Shown: piece by piece, positions 50,544-57,475 of the stretch
Position numbering within the stretch: the first letter of the stretch is position 1
How the letters are laid out: the number at the start of each line of letters is the position of its first letter
Notes under the pieces: model-generated
What the model was told of the DNA's origin: nothing
What the model saw: the letters and a program-made list of their open reading frames with translations, nothing else
Database searches by the model: none
Origin: Streptomyces sp. MA5143a
GTDB taxonomy: Bacteria > Actinomycetota > Actinomycetes > Streptomycetales > Streptomycetaceae
Length of the DNA: 64,000 nucleotides
Direction of reading: 5' to 3'
Assembly: GCF_900290235.1 (NCBI RefSeq)
Contig: NZ_OLMK01000034.1
Span: 186,001-250,000 of the forward strand
Made by a program: the position numbers and the translations under genes

Positions 50544-51797
50544 TCAGGCGGCCGGGTCGTAGACCCGCTCCTCCTCGGGTACGCCCGCGGCGTCGTAGAG
50601 ACGCTCCAGGGCGTCCGGCGCGTAGATCTCGTAGTCGGGGACGACGCCGCCGATCAGGCCGAGCATCTTGTTGGTCCACTCCTGGCTGGCGCTCATCGCG
50701 CTCATCGTCGCCTTGAAGAACGGCGGGAGTTCGGTGAGTTCGCCGAGCGTGGTGGTGAAGTCGTAGACGCCGGCGCTCTCCTCGTCTCGCACCTTGTTGT
50801 ACTCGGCCAGCGCCTCGTCCATCGGCCGCTCGCCGGACAGTCCCTGGTGGATGCGTTCGGCGAGCAGTTCGCCGTGGAGGAAGGCGTCCGTGATGCCCCA
50901 CCCGGTGTAGGGGTCCTTGTGGTAGCCGGCGTCGCCCACGAGAGCCCAGCCGGGGCCGTGGGCGCGGCGGTAGTAGTTGTCCGGGTAGCGCATGGGACGG
51001 AAGTCCTCCTCGCGCCGCCCGCTGTCGCGCAGTTGGGCGCCCATCTCCGGGTGGACGTCGTCGAAGACGGCCTGGAAGCGGGCCTCCACGTCGGTGCGGA
51101 AGTCCTTCAGCTGGGCCCGGGTGCAGATGACGGCCAGCATGTTCAGCCCGTCGTTGGTGGGCCAGCTGCCGAACCAGCGCTCGTTGAAGCCGGTCTTGTG
51201 GTGCAGGCCCCAGTCGAGGCCGCTGTAGTACGAGTAGTAGATGAATCCGGCCGCGGGGCGGACGTTGTACAGCTCGGCGCCGACCTTCTTGGCGACCGTG
51301 GAGTGGAAGCCGTCCGCGCCGATGACCACCGAGGCCCGGAACTCGCGCTCCGGTCCGTCGCCCTCGCGTCCCCGGATGCCGGTCACCCGGCCTTCGGAGG
51401 CGATGACGTCGGAGACGGTGAAGCCCTCCAGCACCTCGGCGCCGGCTCTGCGGGCGGCGTTGACCAGGATCTCGTCGAGCACGGTGCGGCGCGGGCAGTA
51501 GATGGCGTCGAGGCCGTCGACGGGGTCGGCGAAGCCGTTGAGCTCGATGCCCCGGTAGCTGTAGTGCATCGTGCGGATCGCCGGGGTCTTCGCCTCGACG
51601 ATCTCGTCGAGCAGTCCCCACTCCCGGAGCTTCAGCAGCCCCGCCTGATGGATGTAGTGGGTCGAGACGGTGTCGCTGGGGAAAGAGGACCGGTCCACCA
51701 CGAGGACCCGGTGGCCGAGGCGTGCCAGCAGCATGGCGACCGGTGAGCCGGCGCAGCGGGCACCCACAACAATGACGTCGTACACGCGATCCCCCAT
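50544..51797 (-). CDS. FAD-dependent oxidoreductase/monooxygenase
   Basis: 417 aa. N-terminal FAD Rossmann motif DVIVVGARCAGSPVAMLLARLG and C-terminal second FAD motif WALVGDAGYHKDPYTGWGITDAF place it among group A flavin monooxygenases / geranylgeranyl-reductase-like enzymes. No halogenase WxWxIP motif is present. ATG 51797 has a poor ribosome site; GTG 51785 is preceded by GGGGGA and may be the real start. First gene of the cluster operon, behind a candidate promoter. Probably an oxygenase or dehydrogenase acting on the chain, but the substrate cannot be read from sequence. Confidence 0.88.
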   Translation of the reverse strand: MGDRVYDVIVVGARCAGSPVAMLLARLGHRVLVVDRSSFPSDTVSTHYIHQAGLLKLREWGLLDEIVEAKTPAIRTMHYSYRGIELNGFADPVDGLDAIYCPRRTVLDEILVNAARRAGAEVLEGFTVSDVIASEGRVTGIRGREGDGPEREFRASVVIGADGFHSTVAKKVGAELYNVRPAAGFIYYSYYSGLDWGLHHKTGFNERWFGSWPTNDGLNMLAVICTRAQLKDFRTDVEARFQAVFDDVHPEMGAQLRDSGRREEDFRPMRYPDNYYRRAHGPGWALVGDAGYHKDPYTGWGITDAFLHGELLAERIHQGLSGERPMDEALAEYNKVRDEESAGVYDFTTTLGELTELPPFFKATMSAMSASQEWTNKMLGLIGGVVPDYEIYAPDALERLYDAAGVPEEERVYDPAA

Positions 51798-52265
51798 GAT
51801 TCAGATCAGTCACCCGAAAGACACTCGGGCCCGTTTCCAGCGCGCATGGTCGGCGGCGCCGATGGTGACGTGAAGGCTATGAGTATCGGCCAATAAAGGT
51901 CAAGAGATGGTTAGAGGGGAGTCAATTGAGCATCACGCGGATAAGGCGGCGGAATATCTGACTCCGTTCACATGGGAGAACATCGACGCCCCCTATGTAC
52001 ATCCATGCACCTTTCAGAATGGGGTTTTTGACCCTAGCTATGGCTTGCGTCACATGCGAGGAGACCGGCGCCGCAACCACGCTCGGTAAGTGATCCCGCC
52101 CCATCGGAACACATAGCGTAGGTAAAGGACGCGATTTGAGAAATGCGCCTCCACTCCGCCTCTTGGCTCGAATTACTCAGTTGACGTAACCCGAGAAGTT
52201 AGAGAAATAAATCACGCCACTGGGTGGCTGAATCCCGAGGACCGCGTGCGGCGGGGTACGACAGG
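51798..52265. other. GC-poorer regulatory spacer upstream of the cluster
   Basis: 468 bp, visibly lower in GC than the surroundings, with A/T at many positions. It should hold the main promoter of the minus-strand operon. Overlapping short frames on both strands (51907-52089 +, 51922-52104 -) lack Streptomyces third-position bias and ribosome sites. TGTACATCCATGCAC around 52000 and CCCGA-N7-TCGGG around 51813-51829 are small dyads of unknown meaning. Confidence 0.6.
51874..51903 (-). promoter_or_regulatory. Candidate sigma-70-type promoter of the cluster operon
   Basis: Read leftward: TTGACC (51903-51898), an 18-bp spacer, then TAGCCT (51879-51874), about 75 bp upstream of the FAD oxidoreductase start. 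The -35 is good and the -10 is only fair for a Streptomyces HrdB promoter (TAGxxT). Confidence 0.35.
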
Positions 52266-53285
52266 TCAGTCGTCGTTTCTGGCGTTCTCGCTCGGCAGGA
52301 ACCTCTGACGAGCCCAGAGGCACAGCAGTGCCGTGCCGCCGGCCAGCAGCGGCACCGGGTCCCGGGCAAGCGGAGCCAGCACATATCCCAGCGCTGTGGC
52401 CGTGCACACCGTCAGGGGAACGAACGCCGCCGCTCCCTCCATCCCCCAGCGCAGCGCGGGCTCGGCGGTTCCGAGAGCGCTCGACCCGCCAGGCACCCAC
52501 GGGCCGACGGCGACCACCAGCAGTCCCGCGGTGACGCAGGCGTCGACCAGCGGTCCGGACATCAGCCCGCTGCCGCCCGGACCGCCGGCCCACAGGCGCA
52601 GGGTGTCGCCGGCCAGGGTGAGGGACAACCCGGCGATGGAGACCCACAAGGTGGCTCTCCGGTCGCTCCGCACGAGACGGCGCAGGGCGAACAGGAAGCT
52701 GAGGAAGACGACCTCCGCGGTCCACAGGACACCGACCAGCCCCGTCCCCAGTCGCCAGCCGTCGCCGGCCCCGCGCAACAGCACCCATCCCGTCATGAAG
52801 ACGGCTCCGGCTGTGACGACCCCGTCGAGCACGCGGCGCAGCAGTACGTGCCGGCCTGTGCCGGCGTCGGCCGCGACCACCATGCCCGCCATCCCCAGGC
52901 CGACCGTCAGCGTCACTCCGATGACGACCACCGAACCCAGGAGCGATCGCGCGTCCCATCCCGAAGCCGAGGGCTGGGACGACAGCACGGCGACCGCTCC
53001 CCGGTACATGCCCGCGGCGACGGCGGAACCCGCCAACAACAGCAGACGCGTTCGCACCCGTCCGCCCGTTCCCCTCGCGCGGAGCACCATGGAGGCTGCC
53101 AACCCCCAGCACCCGAGAGATGGCCCGAAAGTCAGCATCCGCACCGTCCCGTTCGCGGCGGCCCACAACCCGCCGAACGTCAGCGCCGTTCCCACGAGGC
53201 ATGCCACGCCGACCGCGTCCCAGGTCCGACGGCGGCGGCCCGACCGGGGCCTGAGCGCACTCAGAGCCTTCCCCAACCCCGGCAT
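52266..53285 (-). CDS. Polytopic membrane protein of unknown function
   Basis: 339 aa from ATG 53285, after a basic N-terminus (LRPRSGRRRR); ATG 53327 is an alternative. About nine to ten hydrophobic helices (e.g. ACLVGTALTFGGLWAAA, VVVIGVTLTVGLGMAGMVV, ALLAGG-type last helix). Resembles the membrane halves of Streptomyces GGDEF/sensor-like proteins but has no output domain. No function assigned. It is on the same strand as the cupredoxin gene but after a 148-bp gap. Confidence 0.75.
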   Translation of the reverse strand: MPGLGKALSALRPRSGRRRRTWDAVGVACLVGTALTFGGLWAAANGTVRMLTFGPSLGCWGLAASMVLRARGTGGRVRTRLLLLAGSAVAAGMYRGAVAVLSSQPSASGWDARSLLGSVVVIGVTLTVGLGMAGMVVAADAGTGRHVLLRRVLDGVVTAGAVFMTGWVLLRGAGDGWRLGTGLVGVLWTAEVVFLSFLFALRRLVRSDRRATLWVSIAGLSLTLAGDTLRLWAGGPGGSGLMSGPLVDACVTAGLLVVAVGPWVPGGSSALGTAEPALRWGMEGAAAFVPLTVCTATALGYVLAPLARDPVPLLAGGTALLCLWARQRFLPSENARNDD

Positions 53286-53433
53286 CGGGCGCGCCCTTTC
53301 ATCCGTCTGCCGCCCCCGGGGCATCCCGCTCAGCCCCAGGGTCCGTTTCGGCAACCGTAATGACCCGGCACCGGCCCCGAACGAAACCGTCGGTTCATTC
53401 ACTCGTACTGCGTACCGGAGGTGAGGCTGACGA

Positions 53434-53565
53434 TCAGGGCCACCGGTGTGCCGGATGCCGGTAGCCGCCGTACCAGGGGTGGAGGTGGATCGCGCCCATG
53501 GCCACGACCGTTCCCGCCGCGACCAGCCGGAGGGCGAGGAGCGCGACCGTGCGCTCAGTAGCCAT
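53434..53565 (-). pseudogene. 43-aa remnant of a membrane-protein gene
   Basis: ATG 53565 overlaps the end of the cupredoxin gene by 11 nt. The translation (ALRLVAAGTVVAMGAIHLHP followed by WYGGYRHP) resembles the N-terminus of a family of actinobacterial membrane proteins that normally continue for more than 100 residues, but a stop follows after HRWP. A neighbouring frame continues 15 codons (ALIVSLTSG), which suggests a frameshift and truncation. It could also be a genuine small membrane protein co-translated with the cupredoxin. Confidence 0.45.
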
Positions 53566-54043
53566 GGCCGTCGGTCGTGTGGGTGCCGGTGCCCGTTGAG
53601 GCGCTGCCGCCCACGGTGAGCTCGGTCTTCATGCCCAGGTCCTTGTGTCCGTCGACAGGGCAGTAGACCTCGTACGTGCCGTCCTTCAGCGAGACGGTGA
53701 GATTCGCCGACTCCCCGGGGGCCAGCGTCCGCGTCTTCTGTTCCGTCCCGGAGCCCTCGATCTCCATGGCGTGGTCGTGATGGCCGTCGTTCTTGACGAC
53801 GAACGTGTAGGCCCCCGCCTTCAACGTCTTCGCGGACAGCCGCATCTTGAAGTCGACCAGCTTCACGTCCACCTGGGTGGTTCCCGGCTTGCCACTTCTC
53901 CCGGGAGCTGAGGGTGACGAGCCGCCACCGTTGCCGTATCCACCCCCGCACGCCACGAGGACGCCCGCCAGTGCCCCGGCGGCCAGCCCGGGCCCGACCG
54001 TCCTGCGCGCGAAGGTCATGAGCGTCATGAGAGTCGCCGTCAT
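53555..54043 (-). CDS. Cupredoxin-domain lipoprotein (plastocyanin-like)
   Basis: 162 aa from ATG 54043, with GGAGG eight bases upstream. The signal peptide ends in a lipobox (GVLVAC), so it is a surface lipoprotein. After a Gly/Ser linker comes one cupredoxin domain with type 1 copper ligands: His in HHDHAMEIE, Cys in YEVYCPVDGH, the His of that motif and Met in LGMKTEL. Likely an extracytoplasmic electron carrier or copper-binding protein. Divergent from an ECF sigma factor with 98 bp between, so the sigma factor may control it. Confidence 0.88.
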   Translation of the reverse strand: MTATLMTLMTFARRTVGPGLAAGALAGVLVACGGGYGNGGGSSPSAPGRSGKPGTTQVDVKLVDFKMRLSAKTLKAGAYTFVVKNDGHHDHAMEIEGSGTEQKTRTLAPGESANLTVSLKDGTYEVYCPVDGHKDLGMKTELTVGGSASTGTGTHTTDGHGY

Positions 54044-54141
54044 GTCTCGGCCCTCCATGAGAGGTCGTTCCTGTCCAGGTATACGGACGGACCACCACCA
54101 GGGGATTTCCGGCAGGCGGGACCGAGCGGGAGAATGGGGCC

Positions 54142-54780
54142 GTGGTCCCGGGTGGAACTGGGGGAATCCGTTCGGCGAGGTTCGCCGTATCCACTGGTAT
54201 GCGGAGATTGGGCCTACCACTCGGGCGGCTCTCGGACGAGGCGCTGCTGGCGGGAATGGCGACCGGCGACCCGGAGATCACCCTCGCGTTCGTCCGCCGG
54301 TTCCAGCGCATGGTCTTCGGCATCGCCATTGCTGTCGTCGGCGACCTCCAGCTCGCCGAGGACATCGCCCAGCAGGCCTTCGAGAGGGCTTGGCGTCATG
54401 CGCAGGTCTACGACACCCGGCGCGGATCGGTGAAGACCTGGCTGGGGGCCATCACGCACAACTTGGCGATCGACGCCGTCCGCGCGCGCAAGGCGACGCC
54501 CGTCTCCCCCGAGGACCTCGACGCTCTGCTCGGCATCGTGACCCGGACACCCGAAGAGTGGGCACTGGCCGACGAGGCGGCATCCCGGGTACGCGCCGCG
54601 GTGGCGGACCTGCCGCTCGAGCAGGCGCGTGCCGTGGTCATGGCCGGGATTTACGGGATGACCGCACGACAGGTCTCCGAGTTCGAAGGGATCCCTCTGG
54701 GCACGGCGAAGACACGGATCAGGTCGGCGATGGGGAACCTGCGGACGGTTCTGGGATCCGAGCGAGCCGATCATGACTGA
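54142..54780 (+). CDS. ECF-family RNA polymerase sigma factor
   Basis: 212 aa from GTG 54142 (GGGAG about eight bases upstream; ATG 54199 would remove the non-conserved N-terminal 19 residues). Sigma region 2 (FVRRFQRMVFGIAIAVVGD, LAEDIAQQAFERAWRHA) and region 4 (LPLEQARAVVMAGIYGMTARQVSEFEGIPLGTAKTRIRSAM). SigK/SigL-like ECF group that uses a zf-HC2 anti-sigma. Its stop overlaps the anti-sigma start (8 nt). It likely responds to envelope or redox stress. Confidence 0.9.
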   Translation: MVPGGTGGIRSARFAVSTGMRRLGLPLGRLSDEALLAGMATGDPEITLAFVRRFQRMVFGIAIAVVGDLQLAEDIAQQAFERAWRHAQVYDTRRGSVKTWLGAITHNLAIDAVRARKATPVSPEDLDALLGIVTRTPEEWALADEAASRVRAAVADLPLEQARAVVMAGIYGMTARQVSEFEGIPLGTAKTRIRSAMGNLRTVLGSERADHD

Positions 54781-55579
54781 CAGGGACTGCGAGTGGCTGA
54801 GGGCCGTCGCCGACGAAGTGGCGCTGGGTATCCTTCCCGGTCAGGAACGCGCCGAGGCCATCGCCCACCTGGACCGCTGCCACACCTGCCGGGAGTACGT
54901 CGAGCAGCTGACGCTCGTCGGAGACGGACTGCTCTCCCTCCTTCCGGGCAGCGAGCCGCCCGCCGGCTTCGAGACACGGGTGACGGACGGGCTGGGCCTG
55001 AACCGGTCGGCGCGACGGCGGCGACCACGGGCCGGTATGGCGGTCGCGGCCGCCGCCGCGATCGCCCTCGGGTTCGGCTTCGGTGGCTGGGCCGTGGGAA
55101 CGGCCATCGAGGGAGCGTCGGCTCCCTCCTCGCGGAGTTCGCAGCCGTCCGGCTCGGAGCACGACCTGCTCACAGCGCCTCTGCTGACCCCCGACCACCG
55201 CCCGGTGGGCCGGATCTTCGCCTATGCCGCATCTCCGGGCTGGGTCTACATGTCGGTCCACCTCGACCGGGCCGGGACCGCATCCGACCCCGAGGCCGGA
55301 GACGACTCCGAAACCACCGGCTCGCGCGACGGATACCCGGCGGCCGAAAAGGTCAGCTGCCGACTGGAACGCACGGACGGTACGTCGGTCCACATCGGGG
55401 AGTTCTCCCTCGACGACACCGGCCGGGGGTACTGGGGAGCGCCCACGCGTGTCGACCCGGATACGGTGTCCGGTGCCCGGCTGCTGGCCGGGGACGGCTC
55501 CGTACTGGCGACGGCCCACTTCGATGGCCTGCGTTCTGCCCGCTTCGACGTCGGGTTCGGTGCGAATGTGCGGGCTTGA
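54773..55579 (+). CDS. zf-HC2 membrane anti-sigma factor
   Basis: 268 aa. N-terminal anti-sigma domain with zinc motif HLDRCHTCREYV (HxxxCxxC), a linker, one membrane helix (MAVAAAAAIALGFGFGGWAVG, about residues 88-108) and an extracytoplasmic RskA-like domain (FAYAASPGWVYMSVHLDRAG, ending in FDGLRSARFDVGF). It binds the sigma factor encoded by the overlapping upstream gene and would release it on proteolysis or zinc loss. Topology and gene order are typical. Confidence 0.9.
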   Translation: MTDRDCEWLRAVADEVALGILPGQERAEAIAHLDRCHTCREYVEQLTLVGDGLLSLLPGSEPPAGFETRVTDGLGLNRSARRRRPRAGMAVAAAAAIALGFGFGGWAVGTAIEGASAPSSRSSQPSGSEHDLLTAPLLTPDHRPVGRIFAYAASPGWVYMSVHLDRAGTASDPEAGDDSETTGSRDGYPAAEKVSCRLERTDGTSVHIGEFSLDDTGRGYWGAPTRVDPDTVSGARLLAGDGSVLATAHFDGLRSARFDVGFGANVRA

Positions 55580-55658
55580 GCCACCGGGTCAGTTCGATCA
55601 GGCTGCCCAGGCCGCACGCCGACCGCTCACTTCTTTGTGCCTCACCCGAAGCACTGCA

Positions 55659-55955
55659 TCAGGGGCTGTCGGCGGCGCCGCGGACCACCGCGACCGGGCA
55701 GTGTGCGTGATGCAGCGTGGCCTGGCTCACCGACCCCAGCAGCAGTCCGGCGAAACCACCGCGTCCGCGCGCACCGACCACCAGCAGCTGGGCTGCGCGA
55801 CTCGCCTCGATCAACGCTTCCCGCGTCCCACCCTGGACAACCTCGCGCTTCACGTTCACGCCCGGGTAGTTCTCCCGGTGGACGGCGAGCGCCTCGGACA
55901 CCAGACGCGCCTCCCCCGCAGCCAGCGCCCGCGGCTCGTTCGCATACGGCGTCGC
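55659..55955 (-). pseudogene. 5'-truncated universal stress protein gene
   Basis: The frame from 55955 reads a UspA C-terminal half: ALAAGEARLVSEALAVH, then LIEASRAAQLLVVGARGRGGFAGLLLGSVS and CPVAVVRG, including the Walker-like nucleotide motif GxxGRGGFxGLLLGS. The N-terminal beta-strand with the VGVDGS motif is missing: an in-frame stop lies just upstream, followed within 4 bp by the transaldolase stop. A GTG at 55901 could still start an 80-aa product. It looks like a deletion that fused this remnant to the end of tal. Confidence 0.75.
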
Positions 55956-55961
55956 CTATCG

Positions 55962-57083
55962 TCAGTTCTCTTCCCGGGCTGCGGGTCGGTGCCGCAACGT
56001 TTCCGCGAGCTGCTCGGAGAGCTGCTCCCAGCTGGCGTCGAACTTCGACACGCCCTCGTCCTCAAGGGTCTGCACGAGGTCGCCATAGTCCACGCCGACG
56101 GCTCGCAGACCGGTGAGAACCTGCTCAGCGTCGTCGTAGTGGGCGCGGACCGAGTCGGCCGGTACTCGGCCGTGGTCGGCAACCGCGCGCAGGGTGGCCT
56201 CCGGCATGGTGTTGACCACGCCGGGTGCGACGAGTTCGGACACGTAGCGGGTGTCGGGGTAGGCGGGGTCCTTGACGGAGGTCGAAGCCCACAGCGGACG
56301 CTGCGGACGGGCCCCGGCCGCCCGAAGGGCTTGCCAGCGGGGTGAGGAGAGAATCCGCTCGTAGTGCTGGTAGGCCAGCCGTGCGTTGGCGATCGCCAAA
56401 CGGCCGCGGAGCTCGGCTGCCTGCGTCGTGCCAATCTTGTCCAGGCGTGCGTCTGCCTCGATGTCGACGCGGGAGACGAAGAACGAAGCCACCGAACCGG
56501 TGCCGGAGAGGTCCCGGCCCGCGTCGCGGGCGCGCTCCATCCCGTCGAGGAAGGCGTCCACGACCTCGTCGTAGCGGGTCAGGGAGAAGATCAACGTGAC
56601 ATTGATGCTGATTCCCTCGGCCAGGCACGCGGCGATCGCCGGCAGGCCCTGCCGGGCGGCCGGGATCTTCACGAACAGGTTGGGCCGGTCGACCAGCCAC
56701 CACAGCGCCCGCGCCTCAGCGATCGTCGCCGCGGTGTCGTGCGCGAGCCGGGGGTCGACCTCGATGGAGACCCGTCCGTCGACGCCGTCCGTCGCGTCGT
56801 AGACCGGGCGCAGCACGTCGCATGCCCACCGGACGTCGGTTGTGGTCAGCGCCCGCAGCGCCTCACCGACCCCGACTCCGCGGGCGGCCAGGTCACGGAT
56901 CTGTTCGTCATACGCGTCGCCGCTCGTGATGGCGTTGGCGAAGATCGTCGGATTGGTGGTCACCCCCACCACCCGGTCCCGCGCGACCAGGTCTGCCAGA
57001 CTCCCGGACACCAGCCGCTCCCGGCTGAGATCGTCCAGCCAGATCGACACTCCGGCATCACTCAGTGTGTTCAACGGGCCCAT
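55962..57083 (-). CDS. tal: Transaldolase
   Basis: 373 aa, the usual length of the actinobacterial Tal family. ATG 57083 has GGGAGGAG about ten bases upstream. Motifs: DAGVSIWLDDLSRERL at the N-terminus, GVTTNPTIFANAI, Schiff-base Lys in NLFVKIPAARQG, and LWASTSVKDPAYPDTRYV. It exchanges a dihydroxyacetone unit between sedoheptulose-7-phosphate and glyceraldehyde-3-phosphate in the pentose phosphate pathway. Here it stands alone, divergent from a GH15 gene, so it is probably a second copy tied to storage-carbon use or stress. Confidence 0.92.
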   Translation of the reverse strand: MGPLNTLSDAGVSIWLDDLSRERLVSGSLADLVARDRVVGVTTNPTIFANAITSGDAYDEQIRDLAARGVGVGEALRALTTTDVRWACDVLRPVYDATDGVDGRVSIEVDPRLAHDTAATIAEARALWWLVDRPNLFVKIPAARQGLPAIAACLAEGISINVTLIFSLTRYDEVVDAFLDGMERARDAGRDLSGTGSVASFFVSRVDIEADARLDKIGTTQAAELRGRLAIANARLAYQHYERILSSPRWQALRAAGARPQRPLWASTSVKDPAYPDTRYVSELVAPGVVNTMPEATLRAVADHGRVPADSVRAHYDDAEQVLTGLRAVGVDYGDLVQTLEDEGVSKFDASWEQLSEQLAETLRHRPAAREEN

Positions 57084-57475
57084 GACGCTGCCGCTCCTCC
57101 CGCGCGCCAAGCGGACGGGCGTCCTGCTGCTGCTCATCCGCGGCCCGCACCAGAGCCTGCCTGTCGCTCCATCGTCTCTGGCAGGCGAGTGGCCCGCATC
57201 CGCACACCGGCCAGGCCGACAGCCGCACCGTTCACCAATGCCGGGGACGCGGACGGGCAGGTGGAGCGAGCCGATCCAGCCACAGGGGCGGTACAGGGTC
57301 CCGGCAGCCGCCACAGAGCCGAACGAGCCAAGCCGACCAACCACCTGTCCAGTTACGATCAGGTTCAGGCAGGCCGCCCTCGGCGAAGCCGAACGGACGG
57401 ACCCGTCCACCAGACGCGCCGCTGGCGTCACCCGGCGCCTGAGGCCGCCGCACTCCCTACCGGGAGGGTGTAGTC
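57084..57475. other. Divergent region between tal and the GH15 gene
   Basis: 392 bp with no acceptable gene. It contains the dyad GCCTGCC ... GGCAGGC (57155-57161 and 57180-57186; 18-bp spacer), about 75 bp upstream of tal. Promoters for both genes are expected but not clearly visible. Confidence 0.5.

Noticed and set aside
51907..52104. Two overlapping 60-codon frames in the spacer upstream of the cluster
   Set aside because: Neither has a ribosome site nor Streptomyces third-position G/C bias; the region is better read as a promoter region.
52180..52210. TTGACG...AAATAA promoter on the + strand
   Set aside because: No + strand gene follows for about 1.9 kb and the -10 match is poor.
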